This document shows positions 9,117 through 19,700 of a DNA stretch of 64,000 nucleotides, in pieces. Source of the stretch: Bacteroidota bacterium (GTDB taxonomy: Bacteria; Bacteroidota; Bacteroidia; Sphingobacteriales; Sphingobacteriaceae). The notes under the pieces were generated by a model. That model made no database searches. It saw nothing but the letters and a program-made list of their open reading frames with translations, and was not told where the DNA came from. The stretch lies in NCBI GenBank assembly GCA_018828585.1, contig JAHJVW010000027.1, forward strand, positions 1-64,000, in the 5' to 3' direction. The translations under genes and the position numbers were made by a program. Numbering within the stretch: position 1 is the stretch's first letter; the number at the start of each line of letters is the position of its first letter.

Positions 9117-9785
9117 ATGGCAAATTATAAAGTAAAAATTACAGAAGTCACTCCTGTAGTATCAAAAGTATTTAGAATTAGAACAGAAAAACCAGCGAAT
9201 TACAAATTTATTCCTGGTCAAGCTACAGAGATTTCTTTACAATATGATGGATGGAAAAATGAGAAACGTCCGTTTACTTTCACGAGTTTACCAAAAGATA
9301 AATTTTTAGAGTTTACCATTAAAACTTATGCAGACCATGAAGGGGTAACCAAAAGGATTGCGACTGTGGGTGCTGGTGATGAATTCGAAATTGGTGACTC
9401 TTGGGGTGCTATAGAATATAAAGGTGAAGGTGTTTTTATTGCAGGCGGGGCGGGAGTTACTCCTTTCCTTTCTATTTTCAGAGATTTAAATCAAAAAGGT
9501 CAGTTGGGCAATAATCAACTTTTTTGTTCTAATCAGTTTGAAGATGAAATCATCTGCTTTGAGGAATTAAAAAGCTTATTGGGTGGAAAATTCATCAATA
9601 CCATCACCAAACAGAAAGATCCTGATCTGCCAACGGGTAGAATTGACAAACAGTTTTTGATGAATCACATCAAAGATTTTAAGCAGCAATTTTATGTTTG
9701 TGGTCCTGAAGGTTTTAATCATGCTATTCTTAAAAATCTAAAGGAACTAGGTGCAAGTCCCGAAGCTTTAGTTTTCGAGCAATAA
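9117..9785 (+). CDS. FAD-dependent oxidoreductase, ferredoxin-NADP reductase family
   Basis: A 222-residue reductase of the FNR fold. The FAD-binding segment is RPFTFTSLP (R-x-F-T-x-T/S), the NAD(P) segment begins at GGAGVTPFLSIF, and the C-terminal nucleotide motif is FYVCGPEGFN. It would pass electrons between NAD(P)H and a flavodoxin, ferredoxin or similar carrier; there is no iron-sulfur domain. I choose ATG 9117 because the only earlier in-frame start is a TTG at 9102 that adds a non-homologous five residues. It stands 33 bp after the ABC ATPase gene and may be co-transcribed. Confidence 0.82.
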   Translation: MANYKVKITEVTPVVSKVFRIRTEKPANYKFIPGQATEISLQYDGWKNEKRPFTFTSLPKDKFLEFTIKTYADHEGVTKRIATVGAGDEFEIGDSWGAIEYKGEGVFIAGGAGVTPFLSIFRDLNQKGQLGNNQLFCSNQFEDEIICFEELKSLLGGKFINTITKQKDPDLPTGRIDKQFLMNHIKDFKQQFYVCGPEGFNHAILKNLKELGASPEALVFEQ

Positions 9786-9861
9786 AGAATTGTAACAAGT
9801 TGATAAAGGCTTTCTGTTTGTAACACATTTACATTAAATTTAAGCTCATTAAAATATTTTC

Positions 9862-11016
9862 ATGAGCTTAAATTTTAAATACGCTTCTCTCCTATTTTTA
9901 ATTTCCCTTTGCTGTTTCCAGCTGGTTAATGCACAAAATCTTTATTACCCAGATGCCAATTGGGAACATAAATCTCCAAAAGAAGTAAAGATGAATGCTG
10001 TTTTAGTGGATAGCGCTAAAAACTTTGCGCTGCACCATGAAATTAATTTAGATAAAGATTTAAGAACTGCACTCTATAAATCATGGAATTTCGAACCTGG
10101 TTATCATATCCAAGGTCCAGTAAGGGAAAGAGGAAATGCCGCTGGAGTGATCATCAAAAATGGCTATATCATTTCGCAATGGGGAGATGTTGACCGAGTA
10201 GACATGACATTCAGCTGTACCAAAAGCTACCTTTCAACCTTAGCAGGATTGGCTTTGGATGACCATTTAATCAAAAACATAGATGATAAAGTAAGGAATT
10301 ATGTATGGGATGATAAATTTGAAGGGGAACATAATGCTAAAATTACTTGGAGGCATTTATTAACACAATCCTCAGATTGGAGCGGACAACTTTTTAGCAC
10401 TTATGATTGGGCAGATAGACCTCCAAAAACCGGTGGAATTGACGATTGGAAGAACAGAAAGCTAAACGAACCGGGCACTTTCTTTAAATACAATGATGTA
10501 CGCGTAAACCTAACTGCTTTTTCTCTTTTACAGATTTGGCGGAAACCCTTACCACAAGTTTTACAGGATAGAATTATGGATCCTATCGGCGCTTCCACTA
10601 CTTGGCGTTGGTATGGTTATGATGATGCTTTCGTGAATGTTGGCGGCGTAATGACACAATCGGTTAGTGGCGGAGGTCATCATGGTGGGGGATTATTCAT
10701 CAACACTTTAGACCATGCCCGTTTTGGTCTACTCTTCGATAGAATGGGTAAATGGAAAAACCAACAATTGGTTTCTGCTAATTGGGTAAATAGTGTAAAT
10801 CAACCCTCGACAGCTAATAAATCTTACGGTTTAATGTGGTGGACCAATCAGCAAAATGATTTAGGAAATGTATCTAAAGATATTTATTATGCGGCTGGTT
10901 ACGGTGGAAATTACATTGTGATAGATCATGAACATGATTTGGTGATGGTGTTGCGATGGATGGACAACAAAAAGCTGAATGATTTTATTGCGATTGTGGA
11001 GAGTGCTTTGGAATAA
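9862..11016 (+). CDS. Secreted serine hydrolase, beta-lactamase class C family
   Basis: A 384-residue protein with a Sec signal peptide ending near residue 24 (LVNAQ). The catalytic S-x-x-K is SCTK at 118-121 (MTFSCTKSYLS). The second motif is Y210-N-D, in place of the usual Y-x-N, and glycine-rich HHGGGLF and YAAGYGGN stretches line the later active-site strand. The family covers esterases, D-amino-acid peptidases and penicillin-recognising enzymes. The sequence does not tell which, but nothing points specifically to antibiotic resistance. It is probably periplasmic and has its own transcript. Confidence 0.85.
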   Translation: MSLNFKYASLLFLISLCCFQLVNAQNLYYPDANWEHKSPKEVKMNAVLVDSAKNFALHHEINLDKDLRTALYKSWNFEPGYHIQGPVRERGNAAGVIIKNGYIISQWGDVDRVDMTFSCTKSYLSTLAGLALDDHLIKNIDDKVRNYVWDDKFEGEHNAKITWRHLLTQSSDWSGQLFSTYDWADRPPKTGGIDDWKNRKLNEPGTFFKYNDVRVNLTAFSLLQIWRKPLPQVLQDRIMDPIGASTTWRWYGYDDAFVNVGGVMTQSVSGGGHHGGGLFINTLDHARFGLLFDRMGKWKNQQLVSANWVNSVNQPSTANKSYGLMWWTNQQNDLGNVSKDIYYAAGYGGNYIVIDHEHDLVMVLRWMDNKKLNDFIAIVESALE

Positions 11017-11062
11017 TTATCATCATTTGTAAGGATTTTGTACTTTTAATAAAAAATAATTC

Positions 11063-11299
11063 ATGGGAGTTTTAGAAATTAGACAAGAGATTCTAAATCA
11101 GTTAGATTATATTGAGGATATTTCGTTTTTAAAAGCCATTAAATCATTAGTAGAGTCTAAAGCAAAAGATGGCGTTTACATTCTTTCTGACGAACAAAAA
11201 GAAAGAATCTACCAAGCGAGACTTCAATTTTTAAATAATGAAACAATTGATAATCAAATTGTTGAAGAAGAAATTGAGTTGTGGCTAAAATCAAAGTAG
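11063..11299 (+). CDS. Antitoxin of a RelBE/ParDE-type pair
   Basis: A 78-residue, charged, helix-rich protein with an N-terminal MGVLEIRQEILNQLDYIED and a middle YILSDEQKERIYQARLQF. It has no membrane segment. Small antitoxins of this form precede ParE/RelE toxins in Bacteroidota; the N-terminal half is the likely DNA-binding and dimerising part and the acidic C-terminal half (IVEEEIELWLKS) wraps the toxin. The downstream toxin gene overlaps its last 19 bases. It remains intact although the toxin is truncated. Confidence 0.7.
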   Translation: MGVLEIRQEILNQLDYIEDISFLKAIKSLVESKAKDGVYILSDEQKERIYQARLQFLNNETIDNQIVEEEIELWLKSK

Positions 11300-11541
11300 C
11301 ATGGTCTGTTGAAGCAAAACAAGACCTATACGATATTTTGGAATTCTATCTGTTTAGAAATGGTAATGCTAATTATAGCAAAAAATTAAGCCAAAATATT
11401 TTTAGTTCAATTCAAAATTTAATTAAAAATCCATTCCTTGGAAGACCAACGGAGCTACAAAATGTAAGAGCTTTAATAAAAGATGATTATGAAATCATTT
11501 ACGAAAAATTAGAACAAGTTATTCTAATCATCATGGTATGA
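11281..11541 (+). CDS. ParE/RelE-family toxin, C-terminally truncated by a stop codon
   Basis: Starts at GTG 11281 inside the antitoxin gene and gives 86 residues with the ParE/RelE fold pattern: WSVEAKQDLYDILEFYLFRNG, then FSSIQNLIKNPFLGRPT, VRALIKDDYEIIYEK and VILIIMV. In relatives the last strand reads like I-x-x-V-W-D-x-R-Q-N-P. Here TGA (11539-11541) sits exactly where the Trp codon TGG is expected, and the same frame continues DSRQNPLKKD to TAA at 11590-11592. A single G-to-A change has therefore removed 17 residues including the conserved tail. Toxicity is probably reduced or lost. The neighbouring antitoxin is complete. Confidence 0.78.
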   Translation: MAKIKVAWSVEAKQDLYDILEFYLFRNGNANYSKKLSQNIFSSIQNLIKNPFLGRPTELQNVRALIKDDYEIIYEKLEQVILIIMV

Positions 11542-11625
11542 GATTCTAGACAAAATCCATTGAAAAAAGATTTAATTCAACGAAAAGAATAAATCTATTC
11601 CTGCATTCGGGATAGAAAGGATTTA

Positions 11626-11646
11626 GTCCCGATATAAAATCGGGAC
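11626..11646. repeat. Intergenic hairpin of an interspersed repeat type
   Basis: GTCCCGAT (11626-11633) and ATCGGGAC (11639-11646) form a perfect 8-bp stem with a 5-base loop. The following segment up to about 11690 contains further short inverted pieces such as CACTGAAGTG. GC content is higher than the surroundings. This looks like an interspersed palindromic repeat downstream of the toxin gene and could also act as a terminator, though no T run follows. Confidence 0.5.
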
Positions 11647-11776
11647 CCAAGCGAAGCGTAGCCCTGCACTGAAGTGAACCCCGAACCCAAAAAATGATAT
11701 TAAAGAATTGTTAAATGAGCGATTTTAGAAACATAATCTCTATTTTGAGCTTTAATATAAAATATCACAATTAAGC

Positions 11777-13909
11777 ATGTCGAATCATCAAGGAAACCCT
11801 GTTAAACAAGTATTATTAGAGCTCATCTCAAATGTTTTTGAAGCATCTGGAAACAAACCTTTAAACTATCGACAGGTAGCGACAAAGTTGAATATTATTG
11901 ATCCTGCATCAAGAGCAACAATTTTGGAGATTTTGGAAGACGAAACCATCAATGGCGTATTTTTAGAGACTAGCAAAGGGAAATATCAAATGCATGAGGT
12001 GAAAGCCTTTTTGACAGGTAAAATCTCGATGGCCAATGATGGCTCGGCCTTTTTAATCCCCGATGATGAGTTTGAAAAAGACATTTATATTGGTCCACGT
12101 AAGTTACGTACGGCTTTACATGGCGATAAAGTAAAGCTGCATGTCTATGAAAGCAGTAAAGGCAAACGAAAAGAGGGTGAGGTAGTAGATATTACGGAAA
12201 GAGCTAAAATGGAGTTTACTGGGATTGTAAAACTCTCTCAACATTTTGCCTTTTTCATTCCTGATGACCGTAAAATGCTCCATGATATTTTCATTCCTTT
12301 AGAAGATTTAAATGGGGCTAAAAATGGCGTAAAAGCTTTAGCAAGAATAGTGGATTGGCCAGCTGGAGCAAAAAATCCCGTTGGTATCATCAAAAGCATC
12401 CTTGGTAAACAAGGAGAAAATAATACAGAAATGAACGCCATTCTGGCGGAATATGGTTTCCCTTTATCTTTTCCTGAAGAGGTTGAAAAAGAGGCTCAAG
12501 CCATCTCTACAGACATTACAAAAGAAGAAATTGCCAAGCGTAGAGATTTCAGAAAAATCTTAACTTTTACCATCGACCCTTTTGATGCCAAAGATTTTGA
12601 CGATGCCATTTCATTCCAAAAATTACCCAATGGTAATTATGAGATAGGTGTTCACATTGCAGATGTTTCTCATTACCTCATTACAGATACGGCTTTAGAT
12701 AAAGAAGCTTATGACCGTGGAACTTCGGTCTATTTGGTAGATCGCGTAATCCCGATGTTGCCTGAAAATCTTTCTAACGGATTATGTTCCTTACGTCCGA
12801 AAGAAGAAAAATTATGTTTTTCGGCAGTGTTTGAAATGGACGAACAAGCCAATGTAATCAATGAATGGTTTGGAAAAACGGTGATTTACTCCGACAGAAG
12901 ATTTGCTTATGAAGAAGTACAGGAAATCATCGAAAATAAAGCTGGAGAATATGCAGACGAGATTTTGAAGTTGAATGAACTGGCTTATCATTTAAGAGAG
13001 CGTAAATTTAAGCATGGTGCCATCAGTTTTGAGTCTACAGAAGTAAAATTTAAATTAGATGAAACTGGAAAACCTGTGGGTGTTTATGTGAAAGAGCGTA
13101 AAGATGCCCATAAGTTAATCGAAGATTATATGCTTTTGGCGAACAGAAAAGTAGCCGAATTTATAGCTAAAAAAGGAAAAGGAAAGCATAAATATACCTT
13201 TGTGTATCGGGCTCACGATTCGCCGAAACCAGAAAGCTTGAAAAACTTCGCTGAGTTTGCTTTAAAATTCGGACATAAGATTTCTACAAAATCTGATAGA
13301 GATACCGCTCGCTCCTTAAACAAATTAATGGCAGACGTAGAAGGAACCAAAGAACAAAACGTATTGACATCTTTAGCCATCCGTTCTATGGCGAAAGCCA
13401 TTTATACCACTAAAAGTAGTAGCCATTATGGTTTGGCTTTCGATTTTTATACCCACTTCACCTCTCCTATTCGTCGTTATCCTGATGTGATGGTGCATCG
13501 CCTGTTAGAACATTATTTGAATGGTGGCGATAATGTAAATGCTGAGCATTATGAAAAAATGTGTCAGCATGCCTCCCAAATGGAGAAAAAAGCGGCAGAT
13601 GCCGAAAGAGCTTCTATTAAATACAAACAAGCCGAGTACCTACAAGACAATATTGGAAATATTTATGCAGGAATCATCTCTGGCGTAACTGAATGGGGAA
13701 TGTATGTAGAGATTGAAGAGAATAAATGTGAAGGTATGATTCGGTTACGAGATATTTCTGATGATTTTTACACTTTAGATGAAAAAAACTACTGTATTGT
13801 TGGTCAGCGTAAAAAGCGGAAATACCAATTAGGTGATGAAGTAAAAATTAAAGTAAAACGAGTTGATTTAGGCAAAAGACAGATAGATTTTAGTTTAGTA
13901 ATAGATTGA
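11777..13909 (+). CDS. rnr: Ribonuclease R
   Basis: A 710-residue processive 3'-5' exoribonuclease that degrades structured RNA. In order there is an N-terminal winged-helix segment (about 1-70), cold-shock OB domains (about 75-230), and the RNB catalytic domain starting near 250. The RNB domain contains DPFDAKDFDDAISF, whose Asp residues bind the catalytic magnesium, and HFTSPIRRYPDVMVH. A C-terminal S1 domain covers about 625-708 (GIISGVTEWGMYVEIEE). Length agrees with the Bacteroidota family. Its TGA stop is immediately followed by ATTTGAAGATTTGAAAAT-type simple sequence. Confidence 0.94.
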   Translation: MSNHQGNPVKQVLLELISNVFEASGNKPLNYRQVATKLNIIDPASRATILEILEDETINGVFLETSKGKYQMHEVKAFLTGKISMANDGSAFLIPDDEFEKDIYIGPRKLRTALHGDKVKLHVYESSKGKRKEGEVVDITERAKMEFTGIVKLSQHFAFFIPDDRKMLHDIFIPLEDLNGAKNGVKALARIVDWPAGAKNPVGIIKSILGKQGENNTEMNAILAEYGFPLSFPEEVEKEAQAISTDITKEEIAKRRDFRKILTFTIDPFDAKDFDDAISFQKLPNGNYEIGVHIADVSHYLITDTALDKEAYDRGTSVYLVDRVIPMLPENLSNGLCSLRPKEEKLCFSAVFEMDEQANVINEWFGKTVIYSDRRFAYEEVQEIIENKAGEYADEILKLNELAYHLRERKFKHGAISFESTEVKFKLDETGKPVGVYVKERKDAHKLIEDYMLLANRKVAEFIAKKGKGKHKYTFVYRAHDSPKPESLKNFAEFALKFGHKISTKSDRDTARSLNKLMADVEGTKEQNVLTSLAIRSMAKAIYTTKSSSHYGLAFDFYTHFTSPIRRYPDVMVHRLLEHYLNGGDNVNAEHYEKMCQHASQMEKKAADAERASIKYKQAEYLQDNIGNIYAGIISGVTEWGMYVEIEENKCEGMIRLRDISDDFYTLDEKNYCIVGQRKKRKYQLGDEVKIKVKRVDLGKRQIDFSLVID

Positions 13910-14067
13910 TTTGAAGATTTGAAAATTAAATGATTTGACGATGATTTATCTAATCGAATAATAGTTCTTAAAATTGATCTTATCTAACCGTAGAAGACAA
14001 TACAGAATTTGAAATCTGAATAAAAACGTATTTACGCTATACTCATTACTGAATACATTATACTAAT

Positions 14068-15042
14068 ATGCACAGCATACAAGAACTTCAACAAATTATT
14101 GACCAAGCGGTTAAAGATACCACTTATCCATCCGAGCCTAAAGAATTATACGAACCTATCTCCTATTTAATGGCTTTGGGTGGTAAAAGATTAAGACCAG
14201 CGATGGTTTTAATGGCAACGGATTTATTTGGTGGAGACATCCAAGAAGCTTTAGCGCCTGCTTTGGCTGTTGAACTCTTCCATAATTTCACTTTGATGCA
14301 TGATGACATTATGGATAAGGCGCCTTTGAGAAGAGGTCAACCTACCGTTCATGCGAAATGGAATGAAGCAGTTGCTATTCTTTCTGGGGATGTGATGTTT
14401 GTGAAAGCCTATAAGATGATGATTCAGGTTAAACCTGATATTCTTTCACCGGTTTTAGAAGTCTTTAATCAAACGGCAGTTGGCGTTTGTGAAGGTCAAC
14501 AAATTGATATGAATTTCGAGCGTAGAGCCGAAGTGAGCATCCCAGAGTACGTTGAAATGATTCGTTTAAAAACTGCCGTTTTAGTAGGTGGCGCTTTAAA
14601 AATTGGTGCTTTAATAGGTAATGCTTCAGAAAAAGACGCACAATTATTATATGAGTTTGGAGAAAATTTAGGCATTGCCTTCCAGTTACAAGATGATATC
14701 TTAGATGTTTACGGCGATCCTGAAAAGTTTGGTAAACAAGTAGGCGGAGACATCATCTCTAACAAAAAGACCTTCTTATTAATTAAAGCACTAGAACTAG
14801 CAGAAGGTGAAACTGCTAAATCATTGAATCATTGGCTAAACCTAACCCAGTTTGATGCGGAAGCAAAAGTAAAAGCAGTAAGGACTATTTATGATGTATT
14901 AGGGATACGAGAATTATCAGAAAGCATCATGCTAGCTTATGCTGATAAAGCTACTTCTTCTTTTAATGGAATTAACATTCCAGAAAATAACAAAACTACC
15001 CTATTATCTTTTGCCAATTTATTGATCAAAAGAGAAAATTAG
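14068..15042 (+). CDS. Polyprenyl diphosphate synthase (long-chain type)
   Basis: A 324-residue trans-isoprenyl diphosphate synthase that condenses isopentenyl diphosphate onto allylic diphosphates. The first aspartate-rich motif is DDIMD at 79-83 with RRG following, and the second is DDILD at 209-213. GGKRLRP (38-44) is the substrate-binding segment. In this phylum such enzymes make the side chain of menaquinone or act as farnesyl/octaprenyl synthases; chain length cannot be fixed from the motifs alone. It is separated from rnr by 158 bp of AT-rich sequence with no gene. Confidence 0.9.
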   Translation: MHSIQELQQIIDQAVKDTTYPSEPKELYEPISYLMALGGKRLRPAMVLMATDLFGGDIQEALAPALAVELFHNFTLMHDDIMDKAPLRRGQPTVHAKWNEAVAILSGDVMFVKAYKMMIQVKPDILSPVLEVFNQTAVGVCEGQQIDMNFERRAEVSIPEYVEMIRLKTAVLVGGALKIGALIGNASEKDAQLLYEFGENLGIAFQLQDDILDVYGDPEKFGKQVGGDIISNKKTFLLIKALELAEGETAKSLNHWLNLTQFDAEAKVKAVRTIYDVLGIRELSESIMLAYADKATSSFNGINIPENNKTTLLSFANLLIKREN

Positions 15043-15218
15043 ATCTTAAAATTTGAAAATACTTAATTTACCATTTAGATCCATGTTTTGAATTCTAAAT
15101 TCATAAACATAAAAAGCTTAAAATATAAAATATCTAGTTTATGAGATTACATAATAGTTGTATGAGTGTCTAAACCTATTTCATATACGAAGAGGCTTAC
15201 AAACCAAACACAAAAAAA

Positions 15219-15250
15219 ATAAGTCCCTGATTAAAAAATCAGGGACTTAT
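15219..15250 (-). terminator. Terminator of the first susC-susD operon
   Basis: A perfect 14-bp stem, ATAAGTCCCTGATT (15219-15232) with its complement at 15237-15250, around an AAAA loop. On the reverse strand it is followed by eight T residues (15218-15211 complement). It lies 28 bp after the susD stop codon. Confidence 0.88.
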
Positions 15251-15277
15251 AAAAAACAATTCAAATCCTATCTAATT

Positions 15278-16729
15278 CTATAAATCAAACCACATTTTAT
15301 CTGTGAATACAGGTTGTGGATTAGGGATATTTGGATTTGCTGTAATTTCACTATTAGGTAATGGATATCTCCTAATTAGTGGTCCAGCAGGTGCTCCTAC
15401 AGGCAATGTTAAGGCAGGAACTTCATTTCCGCTTGGTCCAGAACGTCTCCATTGAACAAAAGATTCTAATGGTCTATCCATCAAATCTACCCATTGCTGG
15501 ATATGAATTTCTTTAACTGGATCAGTAGCCGTTGAAAGATTGGTCAATTGAGTACTCATGTAAGCCTGAACTGCTGTTGCATCAGATTCATAAAAATCCA
15601 TAGAAGCTTTAACTCCTTGAGCAAAATATTGCTGAGCGGTAACTAAATTTTTTGGTACTCCTAAACCTCTTGCGTATGCTTCTGCTTCTAGCAACGAAAT
15701 TTCTTGATAAGAAAAAATTACCGATGGAGCATTTTTACGATTTAAATATGCACTAATTAAAGAAGCTGTACCATCTGCTTCCTCTTCAGTATCCACTGCT
15801 TTGTATGTGGTAGCTTTAGGTCCCTTATCGAAGAATTTTGGAATTCTAGGATCATTTTTAGGCTGCATAAAATCGAATACATTCTTATTTGCAAAGAACC
15901 ACTGGTTTTCACCATTAGTATATTGTTTGAATAGTCTATATTTAGGATTTTCTTGATTTGTTGCGGTATAGTAAGGAAACAATTCGTTATCAGCTGCTGA
16001 TGAAATCATGCTTGAAGGATTAGCTAATAAAGTACCAATTGCCGCAGCTTTAGTAGGATCCTTATCTACCATTACCATTAAGGTTTTAAATTTAATAGAG
16101 TTAGCCAATTTTGTCCACTTGGACATGTCTCCTTTATAAAAAACATCATAGTCAGTAATTTTTAATGGACTTGTTACATCAATTTGAGAAATAGCTTCAT
16201 TACAAAGACTTATAACACCTTCTAAAACATCTTTTTGGTTATCATAGTGAGGGGACGGAAATTTATCAGGTTGATAAGCTTCTGAAAATGGAATATCACC
16301 AAACAATGTTGTTGTCTCATAAAGTAATTGAGCTAATACAATTTTACATTGCGCAGCTGCATTCTTATTAGGTGTAGTTGCGCTTTCAGCAGCTTTAATT
16401 GCTAACTTAAGGTTATTTCCACCATTTGTATAATACGTATTCCATGTGTTACCAGTAGAATATGGACTGATATCATATACGTTTCCTGCGCCCCATCCAT
16501 AGTTTCCACCACTAGCTACACTTTGATCCATTAACATTACTGGAATCTGTACGTCTCCACCATTTTTTGCGGCATCCCAAGCAGTTAAAGCATATCCAAA
16601 CAGTAATTTTGGTTCAACCTTAGTAGCTGTATACGGGTTCGTATTAATATCTAATGTCTTCTTACATGAAGATACTCCAATAGCCAGAGTTAAGGCTAAA
16701 GAATAAATTATTTTATTTCTAAATTTCAT
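15278..16729 (-). CDS. SusD/RagB-like outer-membrane lipoprotein (SusD-like_2 type), pair 1
   Basis: A 483-residue surface lipoprotein. The signal peptide ends in a lipobox (GVSSC, Cys about residue 22) followed by KKTLDINTNPYTAT, a start typical of the SusD-like_2 subfamily. The body is alpha-helical with TPR-like segments, and the C-terminus contains the family's RRYPLPNSEI and NPQPVFTDKMWFDL. It caps the partner TonB-dependent barrel encoded just upstream (11 bp gap) and binds its ligand at the cell surface. This subfamily is divergent from classic glycan-binding SusD, and the ligand is unknown. A strong terminator follows. Confidence 0.9.
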   Translation of the reverse strand: MKFRNKIIYSLALTLAIGVSSCKKTLDINTNPYTATKVEPKLLFGYALTAWDAAKNGGDVQIPVMLMDQSVASGGNYGWGAGNVYDISPYSTGNTWNTYYTNGGNNLKLAIKAAESATTPNKNAAAQCKIVLAQLLYETTTLFGDIPFSEAYQPDKFPSPHYDNQKDVLEGVISLCNEAISQIDVTSPLKITDYDVFYKGDMSKWTKLANSIKFKTLMVMVDKDPTKAAAIGTLLANPSSMISSAADNELFPYYTATNQENPKYRLFKQYTNGENQWFFANKNVFDFMQPKNDPRIPKFFDKGPKATTYKAVDTEEEADGTASLISAYLNRKNAPSVIFSYQEISLLEAEAYARGLGVPKNLVTAQQYFAQGVKASMDFYESDATAVQAYMSTQLTNLSTATDPVKEIHIQQWVDLMDRPLESFVQWRRSGPSGNEVPALTLPVGAPAGPLIRRYPLPNSEITANPNIPNPQPVFTDKMWFDL

Positions 16730-16740
16730 AACTGTTTTGT

Positions 16741-19700
16741 TTAAAATGATAACCTTAAATTTAGACCAAAAGAGCGAGTAGACGGTACGCTATTAAATTC
16801 AACGCCTTCACCTGTACTTCCTGCTCCAAAAAAGTTAAGTTCCGGATCAACATGAGGTACTTTACTCTTAATCAACCACAAGTTTCTACCCTCAACACCA
16901 ATAGTAGCAGATCTGATACCTGTTTTAGCACTAAATAATGAAGATGGTAAGGTGTAAGAAAATCTTATTTCTCTTAACTTTACATACGAAGCATCAAAAA
17001 TATTTGCCTCAGTATTAGATGTTTGGTAATTCTGCTGCCAAAATTGTTGAAAATTAACTTCTTTAGTATTAGGAGTAAAATTACCTGATTTATCTTTAAT
17101 AACACCTGGATCTACAAAGTTAGCTCTATTACCGCCAGTTTCAGCTGCTAAACCTGAGGTCCTTAAACCTGCAGCTGTACCTGAGTAAAATACACCACCT
17201 TGTCTGAAATCAACAAGACCGCTCAAACTAAAGTTTTTATAACTAAAGGAGTTATTAATACCCATTGTCCAATCAGGATAAAGGTTTCCTATAAATTTGT
17301 TTGCCTCTACTAGTCTCAAACCGTTATTGGGGTTAATAATGAATTGACCATCTGGAGCTCTTTGAAACTTAGTACCATATAATCCAAATGACTCTCCAAC
17401 TTTTGCTTTAATTTGTAATCCACTGTAACCGCTAGCTAAAGAGTATTCTTTAACTCCATCTATTAATTCAGTTACTTTTTGTTTGTTCTTAGAGTAATTT
17501 ACGTTAATATCCCAAGAAAAGTTTTTTACTTTAACTGGTACTAAATTTAAAGCAACCTCAATTCCCTCATTTGATATAGTACCCGCATTTAACGATTTAA
17601 GGCTGTACCCTGTTGAAGGTGCTACTGAAATCGAAATCAACTGATTTTTAGTAGCAGTATTATAGTAGTTAAAATCTAAGCCAATTCTATTATTTAAAAA
17701 TTTCAATTCAGTACCAACTTCGTATGAATTTTGTTTCTGTGGAACTAGATTAGCATTTGGTAGAGTTCCTGGTCCTCTGAATGCTGTTGTTATAGCCCCT
17801 AATGGGAAAGCATTTAAACTGCCAATATACTGTAGGAACACTGTTGAAACAGGAAAGTATTGAAAATCTAATCCATAAGGACCTGTATCACTACCTACTT
17901 GAGCATAACTTGCTCTTAATTTACCGAAACTCAACCATTTATACTTCCCTGTTTTACTTAGTAAATCAGAAAAAACAAATGAAGAACTTACAGATGGATA
18001 AAAGTATGATCTACTATCTACAGGCAAAGTTGAAGACCAGTCATTTCTTCCCGTAACATCTAAGAATAAATAATTCTTATAACTTAAACTTAAGTTTCCA
18101 TAAGCACCCAACAACCTTTGTTTAGAAAAACCGATACTTGGCGTTGTACTGCTTGCGTTAGTATAAGTATATAATTGATCTATGGTTAAATCAGTAGCTG
18201 CAACATCAGAAGATTGAATTTGTCTTTCGTTATAGTTACCACCTAGAATCAATTTTAAATTAATATCCTTAACAATATTGTCCTTAGAAAAAGTAGCTAA
18301 GAAATCATCATTAATTTGGCGATAAAAGATATCTGTATTATTAAATTTACCATTGGCAAATCCAGCAGTTCCTTTTCTTGTAAATGACGCTCTTTTCTCG
18401 TCATAAATATCTCCACCCAAATTATTTGTTAGCGTTAGAAAATCATAAGGCTTATACTCTAAAGTATAAGTACCGTAAAATCTATCAACTGTATTGTTAT
18501 TTTGGTTATAGTTGATGATCCAAAAAGGATTATTACCAGTTTTATCAGTACTTAAAAAAGTTTGATTACCTGTAACAGGGTCTTGATAGTTAGCTTTTAA
18601 TTTGTTAATATCAACAACTCTTGGTAAGCCAAAAATTGTAGCACTTAGCACATTACTGTTGTTAGAACTTTGCGCAGGTCTTCCATCAGCCTTGATACGA
18701 CTATAAGTACCTGAAAATCTTGATGATAGTTTGTCGTTAAATTTTCTACCTGCATTTAAGGAAAGATTATACCTATCCAAAGTACTCTTTGGTATGATAC
18801 CATTTTCATTTACACTAGAAAAACTAAATCTATAATCAGATTTTTCATCACCACCAGAAAAGGCAATATTATTAGTATAAGAAGACCCTGTTTTAAAGAA
18901 ATCCTTAACATTATTAGGATATGCTTGTAGCGTTACTTGATCTCCATTAAAATCAGTAAATTTTTGATTTTGAACATCTGCAATTTTTGGTCCCCAACCA
19001 TTAGTATATTTTAAATTGTAAGCACCAAAATTTCCCTGAGCATACTGATTTTGAAAATCTGGAAGCACTAATGCATTATCAAATCTTACAGAACTATTCA
19101 CTGATATAGAAGTGGGAGAATTCTTCTTTCCTTTTTTAGTGGTAATAATAACAGCACCATCTTTTGCTCTAGATCCATATAAAGCAGTAGCAGCTGCACC
19201 TTTTAATATGGTCATAGATTCTATATCATCCGAACTTAAATCTCCAATTCTGTTACCATAATCGACATTATTAGAAATTGTTCCTCCAGCGGCATTACCA
19301 TTATCAAGTGGAGTACCATCCACGATAAATAATACATTACTTCCGTTCAATGAATTCACTCCTCTGATTACAATCTTAGTTGACCCACCCAAAGTACCAG
19401 ATTGTGAATTAATTCTAACACCAGCTGCTTTACCAGCAATAGCATTTAAAACGTTAGCATCTCTTGCTGTGGTTAATTCATCAGATTTTATAACTGATGC
19501 TCCATAACCTAAAGATTTTTGATCCCTAGTAATACCTACAGCTGTAACAACAACCTCAGATAATTGCTTAGAATCTGTCTCTAAAATTACATTTACAACT
19601 GATCTGGCGCCTATTGCTATAGTCTGTGGGTTAAATCCTACATAGGATACCTCTAAATTTTTAGCATCTGTAGGAACATTAATAGCAAAATTCCCATTTG

